This document shows positions 1 through 8,060 of a stretch of DNA of 32,221 nucleotides, piece after piece. Within the stretch, counting starts at the first letter, position 1. Every line of letters begins with the position of its first letter. A program made the translations under genes and the position numbers. This stretch comes from CAYXGE01 sp964464435 (GTDB taxonomy: Bacteria; Pseudomonadota; Gammaproteobacteria; Burkholderiales; Methylophilaceae). The notes below the pieces were generated by a model. It was not told the origin of the DNA and did no database searches. It saw only the letters and a list, made by a program, of their open reading frames with translations. The stretch is from contig CAYXGE010000013.1 of assembly GCA_964464435.1 (NCBI GenBank), positions 1 through 32,221 of the forward strand, written 5' to 3'.

Positions 1-55
1 CAAAGTGTTAGCTAAAACCGGTACCGATGATAGTGGTGATTGGGAAGAGTTTTAA
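1..55 (+). CDS. C-terminal end of a chemoreceptor (MCP), truncated by the window edge
   Basis: Reading from base 2, the open frame gives 17 residues ending KTGTDDSGDWEEF and a TAA at 53-55. This closely matches the tail of the complete receptor at 464-3667 (KTGTDNTDWEEF), so I infer a paralogous methyl-accepting chemotaxis protein whose body lies upstream of the window. The last five residues, DWEEF, resemble the NWETF pentapeptide that in enterobacterial receptors binds CheR and CheB. The identification rests only on this tail, because no signalling domain is visible here. Confidence 0.75.
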   Translation, partial: KVLAKTGTDDSGDWEEF

Positions 56-66
56 TCTTAATTAAA

Positions 67-87
67 TGGATAAATATAATTTATCCA
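67..87 (+). other. Short hairpin between the receptor end and the 28-codon ORF
   Basis: GGATAAA at 68-74 and TTTATCC at 80-86 are perfect inverted copies around a 5-base loop, extended by one T-A pair. No T-run follows, so it is not a convincing terminator. It lies 6 bases upstream of the AAGGAG ribosome site at 93-98 and could influence processing or translation of the small ORF. That role is inference. Confidence 0.4.
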
Positions 88-105
88 AATGTAAGGAGTT
101 AAGTA

Positions 106-192
106 ATGTGCACAATACTTAAAAATTTTATTGAGACGATAAAGTCAGCTTTTGAAATTTGGGCAAGTGCAATTATGGGCTATGAGATTTAA
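106..192 (+). CDS. Small ORF of 28 codons, unknown product
   Basis: ATG at 106 is preceded by a strong ribosome site AAGGAG at 93-98, 7 bases before the start. The frame runs 28 codons to TAA. The peptide begins MCTILKNF and ends IMGYEI. It is rich in aliphatic and aromatic residues interspersed with K and E, which would suit an amphipathic helix rather than a classical membrane span. I do not recognise a family. A Rho-independent terminator (244-279) closes the unit, and receptor genes flank it on both sides. The ribosome site and terminator argue for a real small gene. A chance ORF of this length is still possible, and no codon statistic can settle it. Confidence 0.5.
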   Translation: MCTILKNFIETIKSAFEIWASAIMGYEI

Positions 193-243
193 CTATGTGA
201 ATAAATGATGAAATTTGTTAATTATTATTAAAGCTTAATATTG

Positions 244-279
244 AAGCGCCGTTACTTAATAATACGGCGCTTTTTTTTT
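244..279 (+). terminator. Rho-independent terminator
   Basis: AAGCGCCGT at 244-252 and ACGGCGCTT at 264-272 form a perfect 9-bp GC-rich stem with an 11-base loop. The stem runs directly into a T tract that ends at 279. It terminates transcripts coming from the upstream receptor and the 28-codon ORF, and so separates them from the receptor gene that starts at 464. Confidence 0.9.
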
Positions 280-463
280 GCTCAAATTCAGGCAGAAATT
301 CTTAGCTTGGGAGTTTTTCCTAATCGCATGAATTGATGGGTAAAAGCGTACTTTAAAACAAGATTAAGTGATGACTATTAAGCGCAAAATTGAACAAAGT
401 CTGCTTTAAGTTTATTTGCCCTGATAAGTGCAATAGAAGCAACAAATTACATAGAGGTGACAG

Positions 464-3400
464 ATGAAAATTAATATGCCGGTAACGGATCAAGAAATCA
501 CGCTCAAAGACAACGCCATGATTGTCTCTAAAACCGATTTAAAAGGGCGTATTACCTTTGTGAATCGAGAGTTTATTGAGATTAGTGGGTATACAGAAGA
601 AGAATTAATTGGGCAGAGCCACAATATTATTCGTCACCCCGATATGCCACCAGAGGCATTTGAAGATTTATGGACAACGGTAAAAAATGGTAAGCCATGG
701 ATAGGCATGGTGAAAAATCGCTGTAAAAATGGCGATTATTACTGGGTTGAAGCAGTTGTTTCACCTATTGCAGAACATGGACAAACGGCGGGTTTTATTT
801 CTGTCCGCAGAAAAGCCACTGCACAGCAAATTAGGGGTGCGATTTTATATCACAAACGTTTACGTGAGGGTGAAACTTGGGTTGCCAAAATCAGACGTCG
901 CATTAATAACTATAAAAGTAGTATTACCCTTAAAGCGAGAATTATTGCCATATTTTGTACAATGGCTATCACCACAATTGCTATTGGCTACAACGGGTTA
1001 AGCACAGCTGATTATAGTAACCAGCGTCTTGCTAGTGTCTATCAGGATCGTGTCATTCCTTTGCAACAATTAAAAACCGTAGCAGACATGTATGCGGTGA
1101 ATATTGTGGATGCCTCTCATAAAGTACGTAATGGAAACTTTACATGGGATCAAGGTAGCGCAAGCGTGGAGAGTGCGTTGGTAGAAGTTGATAAGCAGTG
1201 GAAAGCTTACAAATCTACATACTTAGTTCCTGAAGAGCAAAAATTGGTCGCTGAAGTGGAGGCACTATTTATCCCTGCCAATCAAGCTACGGCAAAATTA
1301 CAATCAATCTTAAGTAGTAGAGATGCAAAAGCAATAGCAAACTTTACCGCCAATGAACTATACCCAGCAATAGACCCACTCTCTGAAAAAATTACTGAAC
1401 TCACCAACTTACAACTACGCGTGGCTGGTGAAGAGTATGCACTAGCCAAATCGAGTTATGTTTATAACCGCAATATTAGCCTTATATTTATTGTAGCTGG
1501 TATTTTTATTGTTGGCTTATTAGGCTATTTGATGTTCAAGGCCATCATGCCGCGTATTAATGATGCTATTAAATATTTAATGACGACTGCCCAAGGTTTA
1601 GATCATGGGTCTGTTTTAAGAAGTGGCTATCGTGATGAAATGACGCATGTCATGGATGCCTATCGTGCGCTAAAAGCAAAACTAGATTTTGATCATCTGG
1701 AAGTGATTAATGGCATAAATCGCATTAAATCTGCACTAGACAATTCATCTGCTGCTGTGACCATCTCAAATGAAAATAATTTGCTCATTTATATGAATCA
1801 AGCTGCCAAAAAGTTATTTGAGAAAATGGCGCCTCAAATGGCAAGGCAACATAAAAATTTTACCGTTGAAAGTATGATGGGTAAGAAGATTGCTGAATTT
1901 TTGGAAGATGAAAAAACGCGAGAAGAATTTAGCAAGCCACTTACTGGGTTTAAATATATGAATACGGTTAATGCTGGGCTACATTTAAAAATGGTGTTAA
2001 ACCCAGTGTACGATGAAGAGACCAATTTATATCTAGGTAGAATGACGCAATGGGCTGATGTGTCTGCAGAAGTGCTAGCAGAGCAAGAAGTGACTAGATT
2101 AGTGAGTGAAGCGGTAGCAGGACGTTTAAGTGAACGTGTGGAAACAGCGATATTGCCAGAAGGCTTTATCTTAGAAATTGGTAGAGGTATCAACAACATG
2201 CTAGATGCTGTTATTGGGCCTTTAAACGTTGCTGCTAAATATGTAGATGATATTGCTAAAGGTCAGATTCCAGACAAGATTACAGAGTCCTACTACGGTG
2301 ATTTTAATACCATAAAAAATAACTTAAATACCTGTATTGATGCGGTTAATGCATTGGTCACAGACGCTGATTTATTAGCTAAGGCAGCAGTTGAAGGAAA
2401 ACTTGAAACACGTGCAGATGCCTCAAAACATCAGGGTGATTTCAGAAAAATTGTCGAAGGCGTGAATGCAACCTTAGATGCCGTCATTACCCCATTAAAT
2501 GTGGCGGCGCAATATGTGGACGATATCGCTAAAGGCCAAATTCCTAACAAAATTGTTGATCATTACAACGGCGATTTTAACAATATTAAAGATAACCTTA
2601 ACACTTGTATTGATGCTGTAAATCGTCTGGTAAAAGATGCCAATATGTTAGCAGATGCCGCAGCAGACGGACGAGTCACAGTGCGCGCTGATGCAACCCA
2701 ACATCAAGGCGATTTCCGCAAGGTGGTTGAAGGTGTAAATGCCACCCTAGAAACGATTGTTGAGCCAATTGTAGCGGTTAAAGAGGCAGTAGAAACCATT
2801 ACCACTGCTGCCAGTGAAATTTCTACGGGCAATAGTGATTTGTCGGCCAGAACAGAACAACAAGCTTCAAGTTTAGAAGAAACTGCCGCTAGCATGGAAG
2901 AACTGGCTGGTACTGTAAAACAAAACGCAGAAAATGCTAAGCAAGCTAACCAACTCGCCATTGCTGCATCAAGTGTCGCTGTTAAAGGTGGTGAAGTTGT
3001 GGGTGAAGTAGTCACCACGATGAGCGCTATTAACGATAGTGCGCGAAAAATTGAAGACATTATTACAGTCATCGATGGTATTGCTTTCCAAACCAATATC
3101 TTAGCGCTCAATGCAGCTGTAGAAGCAGCACGTGCAGGCGAACAAGGGCGCGGATTTGCCGTGGTAGCAGGTGAAGTACGCAACCTAGCACAACGTTCAG
3201 CAAGTGCTGCCAAAGAAATCAAAGAACTGATTGCTGACTCTGTGAGCAAAACAACAGAAGGGACTAAGCTGGTTGAAAATGCGGGTAATACCATGCAAGA
3301 GGTGGTGAACTCTGTACAACGAGTGACGGACATTATCAGTGAAATTGCAGCTGCTTCAAGTGAGCAAACAACGGGCATTGACCAAGTGAATCATGCGGTT

Positions 3401-3667
3401 ACGAGTATGGATGAAGTCACTCAGCAAAATGCGGCGTTAGTAGAAGAGGCGGCGGCGGCGGCCGAATCGTTACTAGACCAAGCGAATAACTTGGCTGAGG
3501 TTGTCAACGTATTTAAATTAGATAGTAATACAGTTGCAAGTGCCCGTAAGTTAAGTCATATCAAACCTAATCAATCAGTTAAATTAAATCTACCTGAAGA
3601 CAAAGTTGTGCCCAGAAAAATGGTACAGAAAACAGGTACAGATAATACTGATTGGGAAGAGTTTTAA
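464..3667 (+). CDS. Aer-like PAS methyl-accepting chemotaxis protein with poly-HAMP region
   Basis: Chemoreceptor of 1067 residues. Residues ~15-120 form an Aer-type PAS domain: SGYTEEELIG at 41-50, HNIIRHPDMP at 53-62 and W79 closely follow the FAD-binding PAS of E. coli Aer, suggesting redox or oxygen sensing. A membrane span (~157-177), an extracytoplasmic helical domain (~178-335) and a second span (~338-360) follow. Next come HAMP (~361-412), a second PAS-like segment (~415-535) and two copies of a 91-residue HAMP-type repeat (~583-765). The signalling domain has its conserved hairpin tip around FQTNILALNAAVEAARAGEQ at 875-894. The tail is DWEEF, a probable CheR/CheB tether. AGAGGTGA precedes the start. 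Unlike E. coli Aer it also carries a periplasmic sensor module, so it may read two inputs. Confidence 0.95.
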   Translation: MKINMPVTDQEITLKDNAMIVSKTDLKGRITFVNREFIEISGYTEEELIGQSHNIIRHPDMPPEAFEDLWTTVKNGKPWIGMVKNRCKNGDYYWVEAVVSPIAEHGQTAGFISVRRKATAQQIRGAILYHKRLREGETWVAKIRRRINNYKSSITLKARIIAIFCTMAITTIAIGYNGLSTADYSNQRLASVYQDRVIPLQQLKTVADMYAVNIVDASHKVRNGNFTWDQGSASVESALVEVDKQWKAYKSTYLVPEEQKLVAEVEALFIPANQATAKLQSILSSRDAKAIANFTANELYPAIDPLSEKITELTNLQLRVAGEEYALAKSSYVYNRNISLIFIVAGIFIVGLLGYLMFKAIMPRINDAIKYLMTTAQGLDHGSVLRSGYRDEMTHVMDAYRALKAKLDFDHLEVINGINRIKSALDNSSAAVTISNENNLLIYMNQAAKKLFEKMAPQMARQHKNFTVESMMGKKIAEFLEDEKTREEFSKPLTGFKYMNTVNAGLHLKMVLNPVYDEETNLYLGRMTQWADVSAEVLAEQEVTRLVSEAVAGRLSERVETAILPEGFILEIGRGINNMLDAVIGPLNVAAKYVDDIAKGQIPDKITESYYGDFNTIKNNLNTCIDAVNALVTDADLLAKAAVEGKLETRADASKHQGDFRKIVEGVNATLDAVITPLNVAAQYVDDIAKGQIPNKIVDHYNGDFNNIKDNLNTCIDAVNRLVKDANMLADAAADGRVTVRADATQHQGDFRKVVEGVNATLETIVEPIVAVKEAVETITTAASEISTGNSDLSARTEQQASSLEETAASMEELAGTVKQNAENAKQANQLAIAASSVAVKGGEVVGEVVTTMSAINDSARKIEDIITVIDGIAFQTNILALNAAVEAARAGEQGRGFAVVAGEVRNLAQRSASAAKEIKELIADSVSKTTEGTKLVENAGNTMQEVVNSVQRVTDIISEIAAASSEQTTGIDQVNHAVTSMDEVTQQNAALVEEAAAAAESLLDQANNLAEVVNVFKLDSNTVASARKLSHIKPNQSVKLNLPEDKVVPRKMVQKTGTDNTDWEEF

Positions 3668-3669
3668 AG

Positions 3670-3751
3670 CTTTTGCTGAATAGGTCGTAATAATATATGC
3701 GACACAATAATTGAATTAGCACTTAAATTTTTTAAGTGCAATCAGCAAAAG
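3670..3751 (+). other. Nested inverted repeats predicting a three-way junction after the receptor stop
   Basis: A perfect 10-bp outer pair (CTTTTGCTGA at 3670-3679, TCAGCAAAAG at 3742-3751) encloses two smaller hairpins. The first is GTCGTA/TGCGAC at 3684-3689 and 3698-3703, with one G·T pair. The second is a perfect 9-bp stem GCACTTAAA/TTTAAGTGC at 3719-3727 and 3731-3739 with a 3-base loop. It begins 3 bases after the receptor stop codon. No T-run follows, so it may be a 3'UTR stability element, a small RNA or a terminator of unusual form. Function is unknown. Confidence 0.5.
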
Positions 3752-3890
3752 AGACAAAGAAAACTGTATTTTTCTTAGCGATTGGAAGCAAAAGAAATTA
3801 CTAAAATAGTAGTAAGACATAAAACAGAAACAAACAGTAAACGCACATGAATTTAACATTTAAGTAAAAGACTATAAGACGGAGAGCGCC

Positions 3891-6452
3891 ATGTTGAAAC
3901 AATTATTTTCACTCAAACTAAAAACCCAAATTACCTTTTTATTATCGGTAATGGTGATTGGTTTTGTGATTGCAGGCTGGTTAGGTGATAAATCTTATAG
4001 CAAAGTGATGGTGAAAGGCGAAGTTTACCAAGAGATTATTAGTAGCAAAGATTTGGCTGCTGATATTTTACCGCCACCCGCCTATTTACTTGAGTCTTGG
4101 CAGTTGGCCTTAGAGTCTGTGGCGTTAAAAGATCAAAATCTTCAGGCTATTATTGAAAAAAGTGATGCATTAGCCAAAGATTTTAAAACGCGTACTGACT
4201 ATTGGAAGAGTCATATTTCATCGCCTGAAATGCAAGAAGTCTTAAATAAGCAACTGATTCCCTCTGGTGAAGCCTTCTTGCAAATGCGTGACCAGGTGTT
4301 TTTTCCAGCGGTGCGTTCAGGTGATGCCAAACGTATTAATGCCGCAATGCTAGATTTAAAAACAGCATATCAAACGCACCGTGATGCCGTAGATGCTTTG
4401 GTTGTACTATCATCAAAAGCGGCTATGGAAGTAGAAGCGGGAGTCGATACTAAAGTGACAAGCGCACAAACCAACACCTTATTTTTAGCCATAGCCGCGG
4501 TTGTATTTACTCTCATCGGTGTATTTTTAGTAGTAGGCAATGTAATCAAGCAATTAGGTGGTGAAGCTGTAGAAGCCCTTAGTGCTGCACAAAAAATTGC
4601 CGAAGGGCAGTTTCAAAAGAGTGCAAAAAACATGGTTGTTGATAACACAAGTGTCATTGGCGCACTTGAGTTAGCGTCTGAAACGCTGATTAAAATTGAT
4701 GCTGAGATGGCGCGCATGGAGTCAGAGCACCTTAAAGGAAATATTGATGCCAATATTGATATAGATAGATTTAAAGGAGCATACCGTGATATGGCGATTG
4801 GCATTAACCGTATGGTTGAAAATCATATCGCCGTAATTAAAAAGTCCACAACCACTATCAATGGCTTGGCGCAGGGTAACTTTACAGTAGAGCTTGAGCA
4901 ATTCCCTGGTCAATTATCTTTAGTGAATGAAGGTGTTGAAGGTTTGCGTTATAACATCAGTACACTCATTGCAGATATGCGCCATATGTCAGAAGAACAT
5001 CAAAACGGCAATATTAATGTGATGTTACAACCAGAAAAATTTGCTGGGGATTATCGTTTGTTGGCGCAAGGTGTCAACGAAATGGTATCTGAATATATTG
5101 ATGAAAACAAAACTGTGATGAATTGTGTTTTAGAGTTTGGTAACGGTAATTTTGCCGCTACGATTAGAGAGTATCCTGGTGAAAAGGCCTTTATCAATAA
5201 AAGTATTAAGAAAATTGGTGGCAATCTGAAAGGCCTTATTGATTCAGTGAATTGGGTGAGTGCAGAACATGAAAAAGGCGCAATTGATATGCGCTTGCGT
5301 GACGATATGTTTAAAGGTGACTTTAGCATCCTAGCAAGAAGTGTGAATAAAATGCTAGAAGGTATTATCGATATGAACGATAAAACCATGGCAGTGGTAA
5401 AAGCCTTTGGTGAGGGTGACTTTAATGCACCACTAGAACAGTTTCCTGGTAAAAAAGCAGAAATTAACGCCACTGTTGAACAAGTGCGCAAAAACCTAAA
5501 AGCATTGAATGCAGATGCCAATATGCTATCTGAAGCAGCCAAAGAAGGGCGCATTACGGTGCGTGCTGATGCAAGCCAGCATCAAGGTGATTTCCGTAAA
5601 ATTGTTGAAGGTGTTAACAATACGCTAGACATGATTGTTGATCCGATTGTACAAGTCAAAGAATCAGTAGAAACCATTACCACTGCGGCAAATGAAATTG
5701 CGCAAGGTAATAATGACTTATCTCAACGTACTGAGCAACAAGCCTCAAGCTTGGAAGAAACAGCAAGTAGTATGGAAGAGTTAGCCTCAACAGTGAAACA
5801 AAATGCAGAAAATGCTAAACAAGCTAATCAATTGGCCATTGCGGCTTCAAGCGTTGCAGTGAAAGGCGGTGAGGTGGTAGCAAACGTAGTGAGCACCATG
5901 AGCGATATTAATGATAGTGCCCGTAAGATTGAGGACATCATTTCTGTGATTGATGGTATTGCTTTCCAAACCAATATTCTAGCGCTAAACGCGGCCGTTG
6001 AAGCGGCTCGCGCGGGTGAGCAGGGTAGAGGCTTTGCTGTAGTGGCAGGTGAAGTTAGGAGCCTAGCGCAACGTTCTGCCAGTGCCGCTAAAGAAATTAA
6101 AGACCTCATTGCAGATTCAGTGAATAAAACTGCTGAAGGAACGAAGTTGGTGGAAAGTGCAGGGTCTACGATGGAAGATATTGTGAACTCTGTACAGCGT
6201 GTAGCCGATATTGTGAGTGAAATAAGTGCGGCATCTCAAGAGCAAAGTTCAGGAATTGACCAAGTGAACCAAGCAGTAACAAGCATGGATGAAGTGACAC
6301 AACAAAATGCTGCCCTAGTAGAAGAAGCGGCGGCTGCGGCTGAGTCACTCATGGAGCAAGCTGAAAGATTAGGTGAGGTTGTCAGCGTATTTAATTTACA
6401 AGCTAACCAAGGCAAGAACGTTCAACACTATGCTAAAGCCTCAGGTTTTTAG
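3891..6452 (+). CDS. Methyl-accepting chemotaxis protein with tandem di-HAMP repeats
   Basis: Chemoreceptor of 853 residues. A short cytoplasmic tip is followed by a membrane span (~13-32), an extracytoplasmic helical sensor (~33-192) containing a DILPPPAYLLE motif at 58-68, and a second span (~195-218). Residues ~222-585 are a poly-HAMP region with an exact 90-residue period: GNF..LEQFPG-type segments at 329, 419 and 509, alternating with EH..G-type segments at 279, 369 and 459 and a related segment at 549. The signalling domain (~590-830) shares the conserved tip FQTNILALNAAVEAARAGEQ (692-711) with the preceding receptor. The protein ends HYAKASGF and lacks the DWEEF tail. GGAG lies before the start. 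A 223-base spacer separates it from the upstream receptor, and cheR follows 32 bases after it. Ligand unknown. Confidence 0.94.
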   Translation: MLKQLFSLKLKTQITFLLSVMVIGFVIAGWLGDKSYSKVMVKGEVYQEIISSKDLAADILPPPAYLLESWQLALESVALKDQNLQAIIEKSDALAKDFKTRTDYWKSHISSPEMQEVLNKQLIPSGEAFLQMRDQVFFPAVRSGDAKRINAAMLDLKTAYQTHRDAVDALVVLSSKAAMEVEAGVDTKVTSAQTNTLFLAIAAVVFTLIGVFLVVGNVIKQLGGEAVEALSAAQKIAEGQFQKSAKNMVVDNTSVIGALELASETLIKIDAEMARMESEHLKGNIDANIDIDRFKGAYRDMAIGINRMVENHIAVIKKSTTTINGLAQGNFTVELEQFPGQLSLVNEGVEGLRYNISTLIADMRHMSEEHQNGNINVMLQPEKFAGDYRLLAQGVNEMVSEYIDENKTVMNCVLEFGNGNFAATIREYPGEKAFINKSIKKIGGNLKGLIDSVNWVSAEHEKGAIDMRLRDDMFKGDFSILARSVNKMLEGIIDMNDKTMAVVKAFGEGDFNAPLEQFPGKKAEINATVEQVRKNLKALNADANMLSEAAKEGRITVRADASQHQGDFRKIVEGVNNTLDMIVDPIVQVKESVETITTAANEIAQGNNDLSQRTEQQASSLEETASSMEELASTVKQNAENAKQANQLAIAASSVAVKGGEVVANVVSTMSDINDSARKIEDIISVIDGIAFQTNILALNAAVEAARAGEQGRGFAVVAGEVRSLAQRSASAAKEIKDLIADSVNKTAEGTKLVESAGSTMEDIVNSVQRVADIVSEISAASQEQSSGIDQVNQAVTSMDEVTQQNAALVEEAAAAAESLMEQAERLGEVVSVFNLQANQGKNVQHYAKASGF

Positions 6453-6484
6453 TGCACTTATTCATCTTTTAAAGAAAGCATTCA

Positions 6485-7324
6485 ATGCTGGCACAAAAAC
6501 AACATGAGCATGCCGAACGCGAGTTTGATTTTACCGAAAAAGACTTTCAACGCATTCGCAAATTAATCTATGAACATGCTGGTATTTCATTGTCTGAAGC
6601 CAAGCGTGATATGGTGTATAGCCGAGTTGCAAGGCGCTTAAGAACCATAGCAATTGATTCATTTCATGACTATCTTAACCATTTGGAATCTAACCAAGAT
6701 GCAGATGAGTGGCAAGCGTTTACCAATGCACTTACCACTAATCTCACTTCGTTTTTTAGAGAAGAACATCATTTTCCTATTCTAGCGGAACATCTTAAAC
6801 AACTTAAAAAACCCATACGTATTTGGTGTTGTGCAGCATCAACAGGAGAAGAACCTTACACGCTTGCAATGACTGCGTGTGAAACCTTTGGCTCACTAAA
6901 GCCCCCCGTTGAAATTATTGCCACAGATATTGACACGAATGTCTTAGCAACAGCCTCTGCAGGTGTTTATCCGTATGACCGTGTGAGTAAATTGTCTGAG
7001 CAACGCCGCAAGCAATTTTTCTTAAGAGGAAAAGGGCAGCATGAAGGCGTGGTGAAGGTGCGCAGTGAGTTACGCCATTTGATTAAATTTCAGCAGCTCA
7101 ATTTATTAGATGCGCAATACCCACTGAATGAACCATTTGATGCCATATTTTGCCGAAATGTCATGATTTACTTTGATAAGCCCACGCAAGGCGGCATTCT
7201 CGCTAAGTTTGTACCTTTAATGAAACCACATGCTTTGTTATTTGCTGGGCATTCAGAAAACTTTATGTATGTCTCTAATGCTTTTAAGTTGCAAGGTAAA
7301 ACTGTGTATACCTTGAGCCGATAA
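6485..7324 (+). CDS. cheR: Chemotaxis protein methyltransferase CheR
   Basis: Transfers methyl groups from S-adenosylmethionine to glutamates of chemoreceptors, setting adaptation together with CheB. It has 279 residues, about the family norm. The N-terminal helical domain contains TNLTSFFREEHHF (85-97). The SAM-binding motif is WCCAASTGEEPYT at 114-126, ATDID is at 146-150, and the conserved CRNVMIYFD is at 223-231. It follows the poly-HAMP receptor by 32 bases with only a weak purine-rich site (AAAGAAAG) before the ATG, so translation may depend partly on the upstream gene. It precedes cheD and cheB, the classical adaptation set. Confidence 0.97.
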   Translation: MLAQKQHEHAEREFDFTEKDFQRIRKLIYEHAGISLSEAKRDMVYSRVARRLRTIAIDSFHDYLNHLESNQDADEWQAFTNALTTNLTSFFREEHHFPILAEHLKQLKKPIRIWCCAASTGEEPYTLAMTACETFGSLKPPVEIIATDIDTNVLATASAGVYPYDRVSKLSEQRRKQFFLRGKGQHEGVVKVRSELRHLIKFQQLNLLDAQYPLNEPFDAIFCRNVMIYFDKPTQGGILAKFVPLMKPHALLFAGHSENFMYVSNAFKLQGKTVYTLSR

Positions 7325-7341
7325 TTTTTCGCTTTAGGTGT

Positions 7342-7368
7342 TAAGTTTTAATGTTTGTGAACCGATGA
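7342..7368 (+). promoter_or_regulatory. Candidate FliA (sigma-28) promoter upstream of cheD
   Basis: TAAGTTTT (7342-7349), 11 bases, then ACCGATGA (7361-7368) match the enterobacterial sigma-28 consensus TAAAGTTT-N11-GCCGATAA at 6 of 8 positions in each half with exact spacing. It lies 64 bases before cheD. Found by eye, so moderate confidence only. Confidence 0.4.
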
Positions 7369-7432
7369 AAGAATTAATAAGTGCTGGTTTAGTGGGTGCG
7401 TTTACACAAATTTAAGTTTTGAAAGAACAGAC

Positions 7433-8041
7433 ATGAGTCAAGCAATTCAAGAAGAGTTTTCTACCAATTTATATTTTGACCGCACCTTTGATAAACAAGC
7501 GGCCAAGATTTTACCTGGTGAATATTACTGTACTGACAAAGACATGTTAATTGTGACTGTGTTGGGCTCATGTGTATCGGCATGTATTCGTGATACTACT
7601 TTGGGCATAGGTGGCATGAATCACTTTATGTTACCCGACGGTGGTGGCGATGATAGTGTGGTTTCAGAGTCTATGCGTTATGGTGCCTATGCAATGGAGG
7701 TGCTAATTAATCAATTGCTTAAAAGTGGCGCACGTAGACAAAACCTTGAAGCTAAGATTTTTGGCGGTGGCAATGTACTAAGGGCCTTTACGACTACTAA
7801 TGTTGGTGAAAAAAACGCTAATTTTGTTAAAAGCTATTTAAAAGCAGAAGGCATTAAAGTCACTGGTGAAGATCTGAATGATATTTACCCAAGAAAAGTC
7901 TATTTTTTTCCTAAAACAGGAAAAGTACTAGTAAAAAAACTCAATCAAATGAATAACCATACCCTTGTTAAACGCGAACAAAGCTATGCCTCTCGAATTA
8001 AGACAACCTCTTCATCTGGCGGCGATATTGATTTGTTTTAA
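7433..8041 (+). CDS. cheD: Chemoreceptor glutamine deamidase CheD
   Basis: CheD deamidates specific glutamines on chemoreceptors to make methylatable glutamates. In some bacteria it also binds CheC or CheY. The 202-residue protein has the family core TVLGSCVSACIRD (42-54) with the probable nucleophile C47, and GGMNHFMLP (60-68) with H64. The C-to-H spacing of 17 equals that of C27/H44 in Thermotoga CheD. FGGGNVL further on is also typical. cheR lies upstream and cheB starts 19 bases downstream. The ribosome site is weak (GAAAGA). A candidate FliA promoter lies in the 108-base gap after cheR. CheZ rather than CheC is present in this cluster, so a receptor-directed role is likelier. Confidence 0.95.
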   Translation: MSQAIQEEFSTNLYFDRTFDKQAAKILPGEYYCTDKDMLIVTVLGSCVSACIRDTTLGIGGMNHFMLPDGGGDDSVVSESMRYGAYAMEVLINQLLKSGARRQNLEAKIFGGGNVLRAFTTTNVGEKNANFVKSYLKAEGIKVTGEDLNDIYPRKVYFFPKTGKVLVKKLNQMNNHTLVKREQSYASRIKTTSSSGGDIDLF

Positions 8042-8060
8042 TGAATAATAAGGACAAAAA

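Noticed and set aside
405..427. Possible sigma-28 promoter (TTTAAGTTT ... CCTGATAA) before the receptor at 464
   Set aside because: The half-sites are individually suggestive, but the spacer is only 6 bases instead of 11. No alternative −35 element sits at the right distance.
2704..3378. Antisense open frame of 224 codons opposite the chemoreceptor signalling domain, and similar ones at 5828-6109 and 5051-5554
   Set aside because: The frames mirror the conserved signalling and HAMP regions of both receptors. They arise from alanine- and glutamate-rich codon use, have no ribosome site or promoter, and give serine/alanine-rich products typical of shadow frames.
2760..6370. Recent gene conversion between the signalling domains of the two complete receptors
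   Set aside because: The proteins are nearly identical at the hairpin tip, but third codon positions differ widely (for example over the AARAGEQGRG segment). Strong purifying selection explains the identity better than recent conversion.
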